Source: Methanothermococcus okinawensis
Lineage (GTDB): Archaea; AGJL01; Methanococci; Methanococcales; Methanococcaceae
Assembly (NCBI GenBank): GCA_015661555.1
Contig: DQVW01000115.1
Location: 1-30,460, forward strand
Length of the DNA stretch: 30,460 nucleotides
Reading direction: 5' to 3'
Shown: positions 23,377 to 30,017 of the stretch, one piece after another
Layout of the letters: every line of letters begins with the position of its first letter
How positions within the stretch are numbered: position 1 is the stretch's first letter
Notes under the pieces: model-generated
Database searches by the model: none
What the model saw: the letters and a program-made list of their open reading frames with translations, nothing else
Told to the model about the DNA's origin: nothing
Program-made: the position numbers and the translations under genes

Positions 23377-23733
23377 ATGGCTGTATATGTAAAATTCGAT
23401 GTACCACCAGAGATAGAGGAGAAGACCCTAGAGATAGTATCTAAGGCGAAGAAGATCAGAAAGGGGGCAAATGAAGTTACAAAGGCAGTTGAAAGAGGTA
23501 TAGCTAAGTTGGTAGTTCTAGCCAAGGATGTCCAGCCAGAGGAGATAGTTGCACATATTCCATACCTCTGTGAGGAGAAAAATATCCCCTACACCTACGT
23601 ATCCTCAAAGGTGGATCTAGGTAGAGCTGCAGGTATAGAGGTAGCAGCCTCCTCAGTTGCCATTATTGAGGAGGATAACCCAGAGGAGTTGAAGGAGTTG
23701 ATAGAGAAGATAGAGGCCCTGAAGAAGGAGTAA
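23377..23733 (+). CDS. rpl7ae: Ribosomal protein L7Ae, kink-turn binder
   Basis: A 118-residue multifunctional protein of the large subunit, C/D and H/ACA RNPs and archaeal RNase P. The RNA-binding core is GANEVTKAVERGIAKLVVLAKDVQP, then CEEKNIPYTYVSSKVDLGRAAGIEVAASSVAI, all conserved. GGGGGGAT precedes ATG 23377. It begins the conserved run L7Ae-S28e-L24e. It would bind the kink-turns of the C/D RNA at 11989-12052. Confidence 0.97.
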   Translation: MAVYVKFDVPPEIEEKTLEIVSKAKKIRKGANEVTKAVERGIAKLVVLAKDVQPEEIVAHIPYLCEEKNIPYTYVSSKVDLGRAAGIEVAASSVAIIEEDNPEELKELIEKIEALKKE

Positions 23734-23755
23734 TTACCTTTTTTAAGGTGGGAGT

Positions 23756-23986
23756 ATGTCCGAGGATGAAATGATATACAAGGACGCTACAGCGGCGGAG
23801 GTAATCCAGATAATTGGGAGGACGGGGGTTACCGGGGAGATAATCCAGGTGAGGTGCAAGATACTGGGAGGTAGAGACAAGGGGCGTATTCTAACGAGGA
23901 ACGTTAAGGGGCCTATAAAGGTTGGGGATATAATAATGCTCAGGGAAACTGAGAGGGAGGCCAAACCACTAGGTAAAAGGAGATAG
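23756..23986 (+). CDS. rps28e: Ribosomal protein S28e
   Basis: A 76-residue small-subunit protein with the OB-type pattern AEVIQIIGRTGVTGEIIQVRCKIL, GRDKGRILTRNVKGPIKVGDIIMLRETEREA, very highly conserved. AAGGTGGGAG precedes ATG 23756. It is followed 10 bases later by L24e. Confidence 0.97.
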   Translation: MSEDEMIYKDATAAEVIQIIGRTGVTGEIIQVRCKILGGRDKGRILTRNVKGPIKVGDIIMLRETEREAKPLGKRR

Positions 23987-23996
23987 GTGAATCTTT

Positions 23997-24191
23997 ATGG
24001 AGTGGAAAAGGTGTAGTTTCTGTGGAGGAAAGATAGAGCCTGGAACTGGAAAGATGTATGTAAAAAAAGATGGTTCCATACTACTCTTCTGCTCCTCCAA
24101 ATGTGAGAAAAACTACAAACTTGGTAGAGATCCTAGAAAACTTAAATGGACAAATATCTATCATGAACTTAAAGCTAAAGGTGGACGTTAA
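23997..24191 (+). CDS. rpl24e: Ribosomal protein L24e
   Basis: A 64-residue zinc-ribbon protein of the large subunit: CSFCGGKIEPGTGKMYVKKDG and LFCSSKCEKNYKLGRDPRKLKWT give the C-x2-C / C-x3-C zinc site. GGTGA precedes ATG 23997. In many archaea ndk and infB follow; here an LSm gene follows instead. Confidence 0.96.
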   Translation: MEWKRCSFCGGKIEPGTGKMYVKKDGSILLFCSSKCEKNYKLGRDPRKLKWTNIYHELKAKGGR

Positions 24192-24200
24192 GGTGAGAAA

Positions 24201-24416
24201 ATGATAAACTCCCAAAGACCTTTGGATATTCTCGGTAAGGCTATAAATACAAATGTAACTGTTTATTTAAAAGACGGCAGTGTAGTGAAGGGTATTTTGA
24301 AGGCCTACGATCTACATATAAACATAGCCCTTGAAAATGCCAGATTTGACAGGGAAGATAAGGAATACCAGATGATCGTAATTAGAGGGGACAACATCCA
24401 GTTTGTATCCCTCTAG
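24201..24416 (+). CDS. Sm-like archaeal protein (LSm)
   Basis: A 71-residue Sm-fold protein that forms RNA-binding heptameric rings. Sm1 motif is NTNVTVYLKDGSVVKGILKAYDLHINIALENA, Sm2 is VIRGDNIQFVSL. GGTGAGA precedes ATG 24201. It is paired with L37e, as in most euryarchaea. Confidence 0.95.
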   Translation: MINSQRPLDILGKAINTNVTVYLKDGSVVKGILKAYDLHINIALENARFDREDKEYQMIVIRGDNIQFVSL

Positions 24417-24438
24417 ATAAAACCTAGGGTGAAGTGGT

Positions 24439-24627
24439 ATGAGTAAGGGTACACCCTCAATGGGTAAGCGTAACAAGGGTTCCATGCACATAAGATGTAG
24501 GAGATGTGGTAGAAGGGCCTACCATGTTAGGAAGAAGGTCTGTGCAGCCTGTGGTTTTGGAGCCAGTAAGAGGATAAGGAGGTACTCCTGGCAGTCCAAA
24601 AAAGTTAACAGGGTCAGGATAAAATAA
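24439..24627 (+). CDS. rpl37e: Ribosomal protein L37e
   Basis: A 62-residue zinc-binding large-subunit protein: GTPSMGKRNKGSMHIRCRRC, then CGRRAYHVRKKVCAACGFG with a C-x2-C / C-x2-C zinc ribbon, and the conserved R-R-Y-S-W tail. GGTGAAG precedes ATG 24439. It ends the translation-gene run that began with L7Ae. Confidence 0.97.
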   Translation: MSKGTPSMGKRNKGSMHIRCRRCGRRAYHVRKKVCAACGFGASKRIRRYSWQSKKVNRVRIK

Positions 24628-24636
24628 CCTTATCTC

Positions 24637-24643
24637 TTTTTTT
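24637..24643 (+). terminator. T7 terminator after rpl37e
   Basis: Seven T lie 9 bases after the rpl37e stop with no strong hairpin, the usual archaeal U-tract signal, separating the ribosomal unit from glnK. Confidence 0.5.
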
Positions 24644-24686
24644 ATCTCCCAATATTCTTTTATTTGAATGTACTAATAATAAAAAA

Positions 24687-24695
24687 TTTTATATA
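24687..24695 (+). promoter_or_regulatory. TATA box of glnK-amtB
   Basis: TTTTATATA places the start of transcription near 24716, inside the palindromic operator. Confidence 0.75.
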
Positions 24696-24711
24696 CTGTC
24701 CTATAAGAATT

Positions 24712-24733
24712 AGGAATAGGAATTCCTATTCCT
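24712..24733 (+). promoter_or_regulatory. NrpR-type nitrogen operator, double overlapping site
   Basis: A perfect 22-bp palindrome centred on GGAATTCC. It contains two overlapping copies of the GGAA-N6-TTCC site bound by the Methanococcus nitrogen repressor NrpR: GGAATAGGAATTCC (24713-24726) and GGAATTCCTATTCC (24719-24732). It covers the predicted transcription start, so bound NrpR would block initiation until 2-oxoglutarate rises under nitrogen limitation. That mechanism is known for Methanococcus maripaludis; here it is inferred from the site and from the genes controlled. Confidence 0.88.
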
Positions 24734-24747
24734 CCTTAGGTGGTATC

Positions 24748-25089
24748 ATGGTAAAGAAGATAGAAGCCATAATAAGACCTGAGAAATTGGAGATCGTCAA
24801 AGACGCCCTGGCAGAGAAGGGATATATCGGTTTGACAGTCATCGATGTTAAAGGTAGGGGATTACAGGGTGGTATTACAGAGAGGTACAGGGGAAGGGAG
24901 TATACAGTGGACCTTCTACCTAAGGTAAAACTTGAAATTGTTGTCAAGGATGCCGATGTTGAAGATGTTATTAAGGTTATCTGTGAAAATGCTAGAACTG
25001 GTAAGCATGGAGATGGAAAGATATTCGTAATACCTGTAGAGTCTGTGGTAAGGGTTAGAACTGGAGAGAGAGATGAGGAGGCACTGTAA
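24748..25089 (+). CDS. glnK: PII nitrogen regulatory protein
   Basis: A 113-residue PII protein that binds ATP/ADP and 2-oxoglutarate and plugs the ammonium channel AmtB. MVKKIEAIIRPEKLEIVKDAL, the T-loop GRGLQGGITERYRGREYTVDLLPK with Tyr52, and the second signature TGKHGDGKIFVIPVESVVRVRTGE are all intact. The frame extends to 24664, but that would begin before the operator; ATG 24748 with GGTGGT upstream gives the canonical start. It precedes amtB by 23 bases in one operon. Confidence 0.97.
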   Translation: MVKKIEAIIRPEKLEIVKDALAEKGYIGLTVIDVKGRGLQGGITERYRGREYTVDLLPKVKLEIVVKDADVEDVIKVICENARTGKHGDGKIFVIPVESVVRVRTGERDEEAL

Positions 25090-25112
25090 TACAGGACAGA
25101 TGAGGTGATTTC

Positions 25113-26333
25113 ATGGCGGAGATGAATATCACAGAGGCACTTACCCAGTTGATAACTGCTGGAGATGTATTCTTCCTGGTGGTTATGGGAGTTTTAGTAT
25201 TCTTGATGCAGTTAGGATTTGCAATGCTCGAGGGAGGACAGGTTAGAAGTAAAAATGTAAATAACGTTATGATGAAAAACATGGTAGACTGGTTGGTGGG
25301 ATGTGTCTCATGGCTATTTATAGGCTATATACTCTGCACCTCCCTAAATCCAGGGGACTTCATGGCCTGGTGGAGTAAGATATTCAGTGCAACCCCATTT
25401 TTAGAGAATAACGGTCTTGAGTTGGCACAGTGGTTCTTTGGTCTAGTATTTGCAGCAACGGCAGCTACCATAGTCTCAGGGGGAGTTGCCGAGAGGATAA
25501 GGTTCAGTGCCTATGTACTACTCTCCATATTGATTACTGCATTTGTCTACCCTCTCTTCGTATATCTAAGTCCATGGGGTACAGGTATAATACCCTGGCA
25601 CGACTACGCCGGGAGTTTAATAGTCCACGGCTTAGGAGGATTCCTGGCCTTGGGGGCTATTGCAGCTCTGGGACCTAGAAAGGGTAGATTTAAGGATGGA
25701 AAACCTGTACCTATCCTGGGACACAACATACCTATGGCAGTCTTTGGAGCCTTTGCCCTGGCTATAGGATGGTATGGATTCAACGTAGGTAGTGCCCTAG
25801 CCTTGAAGGATATAAGTGGATTGGTATGTGCTACCACCACCATGGCTATGGCTGGAGGAGGTATCGGTGCCCTCCTAGTCTCCAGGAAGGATGTACTCTT
25901 TACAGCTAACGGTTTAATTGCAGGTCTAGTGGCAATCTGTGCAGGGACAGATATAGTAAGTCCCCTTGGAGCTTTGATTATAGGCCTTATTGCAGGTGCC
26001 CAGGTACCTCTGGTATACAGGCTCCTGGAGAACTTCAAGTTAGATGATGTATGTGGTGTGGTACCAGTTCATGGAACTGCAGGGGTTATAGGTACAATAC
26101 TGGCAGGTATCTTTGGAATGACAGCTCTTGGAGGTACAGGGGATGTTAACATCCTCAACCAGATACTGGCCTCCATACTCTGTATAGTATACGGTACAGT
26201 TCTAGGATTCCTACTTGCAAAGATAGTTGATGTTATAGTAGGAGGTATCAGGGTATCTGAAGAGGAGGAAGAGATAGGTCTTGATATAGCGGAGCACAAG
26301 TTACCTGCCTACCCAGAGGAAGAGGCAATGTAA
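25113..26333 (+). CDS. amtB: Ammonium transporter
   Basis: A 406-residue Amt/Mep channel with about 11 membrane helices. Family features include MQLGFAMLEGGQVRSKNVNNVMMKN, the pore histidines in HDYAGSLIVHGLGG and PVHGTAGVIGT, and GWYGFNVGSALAL. The C-terminal cytosolic tail (SEEEEEIGLDIAEHKLPAYPEE) contains the conserved segment that interacts with GlnK. GGTGAT lies three bases before ATG 25113. Expression should follow the NrpR operator. Confidence 0.97.
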   Translation: MAEMNITEALTQLITAGDVFFLVVMGVLVFLMQLGFAMLEGGQVRSKNVNNVMMKNMVDWLVGCVSWLFIGYILCTSLNPGDFMAWWSKIFSATPFLENNGLELAQWFFGLVFAATAATIVSGGVAERIRFSAYVLLSILITAFVYPLFVYLSPWGTGIIPWHDYAGSLIVHGLGGFLALGAIAALGPRKGRFKDGKPVPILGHNIPMAVFGAFALAIGWYGFNVGSALALKDISGLVCATTTMAMAGGGIGALLVSRKDVLFTANGLIAGLVAICAGTDIVSPLGALIIGLIAGAQVPLVYRLLENFKLDDVCGVVPVHGTAGVIGTILAGIFGMTALGGTGDVNILNQILASILCIVYGTVLGFLLAKIVDVIVGGIRVSEEEEEIGLDIAEHKLPAYPEEEAM

Positions 26334-26345
26334 ATAACCTAATAC

Positions 26346-26390
26346 TTTTTTAAATGTTCCCGGGATACTTTTTTAACTACTAACTTTTTT
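26346..26390 (+). terminator. Three tandem T6 tracts after amtB
   Basis: CTTTTTT occurs three times, with T runs at 26346-26351, 26369-26374 and 26385-26390; TCCCGGGA (26358-26365) lies between the first two. Repeated U tracts make a strong archaeal termination zone. Confidence 0.6.
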
Positions 26391-26457
26391 ATAAAAAAGA
26401 TTTAAAAATAATTTAAAAACTATTTTCTTGAAATTTATATTTCCAGGTGATAGGAGT

Positions 26458-28341
26458 ATGGAAAAAACTGTGGAAAAGGAGAAGATAAATTTACAGGGGA
26501 AAAACATCACCGTTGATACCTGTGTAATAATAGATGGAAGGGTATCTGAGCTTATAAAGAGCGGAGCTATAAAGGACTGTAAGATCATCATCCCTGAGGC
26601 TGTAGTGGCGGAGCTGGAGGCCCAGGCAAACAAAGGTCGAGAGATAGGGTTCCTAGGTATAGAGGAACTTACTAGACTTGTAGAGATATCCAAGGATCAC
26701 AACATAGAGATAGAGTACTACGGTGAGAGACCCTCCATAGATGCAATACAACTTGCCAAGACTGGAGAGATAGACGCCATGATAAGAAAGGTTGCAAAGG
26801 AGACAAACTCTGTACTACTTACAAGTGACAGGATTCAGTACAGTCTTGCAAAGGCCCAGGGTATAGAGGCCTACTTCCTGGAGATCGAGGAGGAGAAGGT
26901 AGAGTTGGAGATACTTAAGTACTTCGATGAAAATACCATGTCTATACACCTCAAGGAGAACTGTCTACCCTATGCAAAGAGGGGGAGGCCGGGAGATGTA
27001 AAGTTAGTACCAGTATCTGATCAGAAACTGACCAAGGAAGATATGGAGCGCCTCATAGACAACATACTGAAGTACACAGAGCAGAACAACGGGTTAATTG
27101 AGATACAGAAGAGGGGTGCCACGGTAATACAGATAGGCAATATAAGGATATCCATAGCGAGACCTCCCTTCTCAGATGCCCTGGAGATTACAGCTGTAAG
27201 ACCTATTGCCAAGGTATCCCTCGAGGACTACAAGCTATCAGATAAACTCTGGGAGAGGTTGAAGGATAAGTCCAGGGGGATATTCGTCTCTGGAAGCCCA
27301 GGTAGCGGGAAGTCCACCTTTGTCTCTGCACTGGCCAAGTTCTACTGTGATAACAACATGATAGTAAAGACCATGGAGAATCCTAGGGATCTTCAGGTAG
27401 ACGAGAGGGTTACCCAGTACGCCCCTCTAGAGGGAAGTATGGAGAATACCTGCGATGTCCTACTCCTTGTAAGGCCGGACTATACCATATACGACGAGGT
27501 TAGGAAGACCAAGGACTTTGAGATATTTGCAGATATGAGGATGGCTGGAGTGGGAATGGTAGGGGTTGTCCACGCCTCAAAACCTATAGATGCCATCCAA
27601 CGTCTCATAGGTAGGGTAGATCTAGGTATAATACCCCAGATAGTGGATACTGTTATATTCCTGGAGGACGGAAAGATCAAGAAGGTCTATGAGATTAAGT
27701 TTACCGTCAAGGTGCCCTATGGGATGAAGGAGGCTGACCTGGCCAGGCCTGTTATAGAGGTAAAGGATTTTGAAACTGGAAAGACCGAGTACGAGATATA
27801 CACCTATGGAGAGGAAGTTATAGTTATGCCAATTGAGGAGGTGGAGGACAAACCTCCAGTGTACAAGTATGCCGAGGATGAGATAAAGAAGGTTTTAGGG
27901 GAGTATCTACCTAGAAAGGTTAAGAGGAGCATGGAGGTTAGTGTAAAAGATGACCATACCATAGATCTCATAGTACCTGAGAAGTACCTACCTGTGGTTA
28001 TAGGGAAGGGTGGAAGGGAGATTGCCAAGTTGGAGGATAACCTGGGACTTAAGATAAACGTTGAGAAGAAGGAGGATAAAAAGGAGAAGGAGTATTTAAC
28101 CTACGAGTACGTAAGTGATTACGAGACTACGAGGTTGATGGAAACTGATAAGTACGTTATAGTGGATGTTGGTGAGGAGTTAGTGGGGAGTAACATCAAG
28201 ATCTACGTGGATGGAGAGTTTCTCTGTCATGCCACAGTGGGATCTGGTGGGGTAGTTAGGATAAACAAGAACAGTGAAATAGGCAGGAAACTTCTAGAGG
28301 CCATGGAGAAGAACAGGGATATCTACGTGGAGGTTAAATAA
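26458..28341 (+). CDS. PIN-domain / PilT-like ATPase / KH-domain protein (COG1855, MJ1533-like)
   Basis: A 627-residue archaeal protein with three parts. A PIN nuclease-like domain (about 15-140) has the acidic residues in VDTCVIIDGR, PEAVVAELE and LTSDRIQY. A secretion-ATPase-like domain has Walker A GSPGSGKST (279-287) and VVHASKPIDAIQRLIGRVDLG. A KH domain near residue 500-535 carries GKGG at 516-519, followed by a C-terminal beta domain. PIN plus KH points to RNA binding or cleavage driven by ATP; the function is not established. ATG 26458 has GGTGATAGGAG upstream; a start at 26428 adds ten residues without a ribosome site. It stands alone in its transcription unit. Confidence 0.92.
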   Translation: MEKTVEKEKINLQGKNITVDTCVIIDGRVSELIKSGAIKDCKIIIPEAVVAELEAQANKGREIGFLGIEELTRLVEISKDHNIEIEYYGERPSIDAIQLAKTGEIDAMIRKVAKETNSVLLTSDRIQYSLAKAQGIEAYFLEIEEEKVELEILKYFDENTMSIHLKENCLPYAKRGRPGDVKLVPVSDQKLTKEDMERLIDNILKYTEQNNGLIEIQKRGATVIQIGNIRISIARPPFSDALEITAVRPIAKVSLEDYKLSDKLWERLKDKSRGIFVSGSPGSGKSTFVSALAKFYCDNNMIVKTMENPRDLQVDERVTQYAPLEGSMENTCDVLLLVRPDYTIYDEVRKTKDFEIFADMRMAGVGMVGVVHASKPIDAIQRLIGRVDLGIIPQIVDTVIFLEDGKIKKVYEIKFTVKVPYGMKEADLARPVIEVKDFETGKTEYEIYTYGEEVIVMPIEEVEDKPPVYKYAEDEIKKVLGEYLPRKVKRSMEVSVKDDHTIDLIVPEKYLPVVIGKGGREIAKLEDNLGLKINVEKKEDKKEKEYLTYEYVSDYETTRLMETDKYVIVDVGEELVGSNIKIYVDGEFLCHATVGSGGVVRINKNSEIGRKLLEAMEKNRDIYVEVK

Positions 28342-28403
28342 AATTATTGGAGATATTAAAAATCCTTATAATATTAAATTCTTTTTTAAATCAGAAAATT
28401 ATT

Positions 28404-28442
28404 AAGAGATTAAGCGAGGTAAGATTTATTACCACATCTCTT
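28404..28442 (+). promoter_or_regulatory. Nested hairpin directly before the ribosome binding site at 28445
   Basis: Outer arms AAGAGAT (28404-28410) and ATCTCTT (28436-28442) pair perfectly, and inside them GGTAA (28418-28422) pairs with TTACC (28429-28433) around a 6-base loop. GGTGAT (28445-28450) begins two bases after it. A TATA-like TTATAATATT near 28366 would put it in the leader, where it could control translation of the small gene and cbiC. Confidence 0.45.
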
Positions 28443-28453
28443 TTGGTGATAGT

Positions 28454-28729
28454 ATGAAAAAAGATATAGAGATAGTAGTTAACAGTGAGGATGAACTCTA
28501 CAAATATCTGGAGGATATAGAGGAGGGGGACTACTTCGAGGCCTACTTTGGCAGATACCATGTGGAGGGTGTTGTAATCTTAAAGGATGAGACCTTTTTT
28601 AAGTTGGATACAGAGAGGGAATTAATAGGGATTATAGACTTTGAACTTAAGAGCGTACTTCCCCAGCTGATAGAGGTTGCATATACAAAGTCTGACGGTA
28701 TAAGAAGGGTTTTAAAGTTAGTGGAGTAA
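28454..28729 (+). CDS. Small unknown protein upstream of cbiC (possibly DUF2097)
   Basis: A 91-residue acidic protein. It reads as a helix (EDELYKYLEDIEEGDYFEA) followed by beta strands (YHVEGVVILKDETFFKLD, LIGIIDFELKSV), like a small barrel. The pattern recalls the methanogen family DUF2097, but this is from memory and not certain. GGTGAT precedes ATG 28454, with a nested hairpin just before it. It ends 9 bases before cbiC, so the two are co-transcribed. Confidence 0.75.
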   Translation: MKKDIEIVVNSEDELYKYLEDIEEGDYFEAYFGRYHVEGVVILKDETFFKLDTERELIGIIDFELKSVLPQLIEVAYTKSDGIRRVLKLVE

Positions 28730-28738
28730 GGTGGATAG

Positions 28739-29377
28739 ATGTTCATGGGTGCCATCAGTAGGGATGGATTAGATGTGGCAAAAAGATCTAGGGATATAGT
28801 TAGAAGGAAGATAAGGGAGGTACTGGGGGAGGAAGTAGAGAGGTATTCAGAGTGGGAGATGAGGATAATCGAGCGGGTGGTCCACGCCACTGCAGATGTG
28901 GAGTATGCAAAGCTCCTAAGGTTTAAAAACCACCCCATAGAGAGGGGGATAGAGGGTATAAGGGAGGGGTGCCCTATAGTGGTAGATGTGGAGATGGTGA
29001 AGGTGGGGATAAGGTATGGAAATACACTTTCCTTTATCGAAGAGGAGAGGGTCTATGAGATTGCCAGGGAGGAGGGGATTACAAGGGCTGCCGCCGCCAT
29101 GAGGGTTGCAAAACCCTATATCCATGGAGGTATTGTTGTAGTTGGTAATGCACCTACGGCACTCTTGGAGGTTGTAAGGCTCATAGAGGAGGAGGGGATT
29201 AAGCCGAGACTTGTAATAGGGGTTCCTGTGGGATTTGTTAAGGCCAGTGAATCCAAGGACTTGTTATACAGTATGGACATCCCCTCAATAACCACTGAGG
29301 GGCCTAAGGGAGGCACCCCAGTTGCAGTCTCTATAACTAACGGTATAGTAGAGTTAAGTAGGGGGAGAGATATCTAA
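28739..29377 (+). CDS. cbiC: Cobalt-precorrin-8 methylmutase
   Basis: A 212-residue enzyme that moves a methyl group from C-11 to C-12 in the anaerobic cobamide pathway, giving cobyrinate. The catalytic His49 lies in VVHATADVEY, and the family motifs DVEMVKVGI, VVVGNAPTALLEVVRLI and IGVPVGFVKASESKD are intact. Length is normal. AAGGTGG precedes ATG 28739. Together with CbiX in this window it shows de novo corrinoid synthesis, although other cbi genes are elsewhere. Confidence 0.95.
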   Translation: MFMGAISRDGLDVAKRSRDIVRRKIREVLGEEVERYSEWEMRIIERVVHATADVEYAKLLRFKNHPIERGIEGIREGCPIVVDVEMVKVGIRYGNTLSFIEEERVYEIAREEGITRAAAAMRVAKPYIHGGIVVVGNAPTALLEVVRLIEEEGIKPRLVIGVPVGFVKASESKDLLYSMDIPSITTEGPKGGTPVAVSITNGIVELSRGRDI

Positions 29378-29387
29378 CAGTGATAAC

Positions 29388-29786
29388 ATGTTAAAGGAGT
29401 ACATTATAAGGAGTAGTAAGAGGGAAGAGTTTATAGATATTACATGGCATGTACAACAGGCTGTAAGGGAATCTGGAATAGAGGAGGGAGTTGTAGTAGT
29501 GTATACGCCCCATACCACTGCAGCCCTGACTATAAATGAGAATGCAGATCCCTCAGTTAGAGAGGATATCTTGAGGTTTTTAAGAAAGATGATACCTAGA
29601 GAGGGTGACTACACCCATGTAGAGGGTAATGCAGATGCACATATCAAGAGTTCCCTCCTGGGAGTCTCCCTAAACCTTCTAGTATCCAGGAGGAGGTTAC
29701 TCCTTGGAACCTGGCAGGGGATATTCTTCTGTGAATTTGATGGTCCTAGAACCAGGAAGTTCTACGTTAAGGTTGTAGGAAAGTAA
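29388..29786 (+). CDS. YjbQ/UPF0047 family protein
   Basis: A 132-residue protein of the YjbQ family: VVVYTPHTTAALTINENADPSVREDI, then EGNADAHIKSSLLG and LGTWQGIFFCEFDGPRTRKF, with the conserved His, Asn, Glu and His residues of a metal site. Bacterial members show weak thiamine phosphate synthase activity in vitro; the true role is unknown. AGTGAT precedes ATG 29388, 10 bases after cbiC, so it probably belongs to the same operon. Confidence 0.92.
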   Translation: MLKEYIIRSSKREEFIDITWHVQQAVRESGIEEGVVVVYTPHTTAALTINENADPSVREDILRFLRKMIPREGDYTHVEGNADAHIKSSLLGVSLNLLVSRRRLLLGTWQGIFFCEFDGPRTRKFYVKVVGK

Positions 29787-29787
29787 C

Positions 29788-29991
29788 TTAAGATGTAGAT
29801 TCTATCTTACTAAGTATAATTTTTATATCAGTTTTCCTTGTAATATCCCTCTCCTTTTTTAACAGTTCTTTTAACCTCCTTTTTAAATCCTCTAAATCTT
29901 CACATCTATCTAACAGTTCTTTAAAAAACTCTATATCCTCAATATAGGGACCAATATCTATCAACAACTCTTCCTTTGTTTTTTCATCCAT
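29788..29991 (-). CDS. Small unknown helical protein
   Basis: A 67-residue highly charged protein, mostly helix, rich in Lys, Glu, Asp and Leu (FFKELLDRCEDLEDLKRRLKELLKK has heptad spacing and may form a coiled coil). I do not recognise it. ATG 29991 has a GGGAT site. It is convergent with the YjbQ gene (1 base between stops) and divergent from dadD (26-base spacer). Coding is supported by this exact fit and by the composition. Confidence 0.6.
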   Translation of the reverse strand: MDEKTKEELLIDIGPYIEDIEFFKELLDRCEDLEDLKRRLKELLKKERDITRKTDIKIILSKIESTS

Positions 29992-30017
29992 GTTATCCCA
30001 ATTATTATGGTGGTAGA

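Noticed and set aside
24664..24747. Extended GlnK start at 24664
   Set aside because: It would be upstream of the TATA box and operator; ATG 24748 has the ribosome binding site and the family start.
25604..26038. 144-codon frame on the minus strand inside amtB
   Set aside because: Low-complexity translation rich in Pro, Ala and Ile, antisense to a fully conserved gene; no ribosome binding site logic.
28404..28442. Kink-turn in the hairpin before 28454
   Set aside because: The 3' strand of the internal loop is AC, so tandem G-A pairs cannot form.
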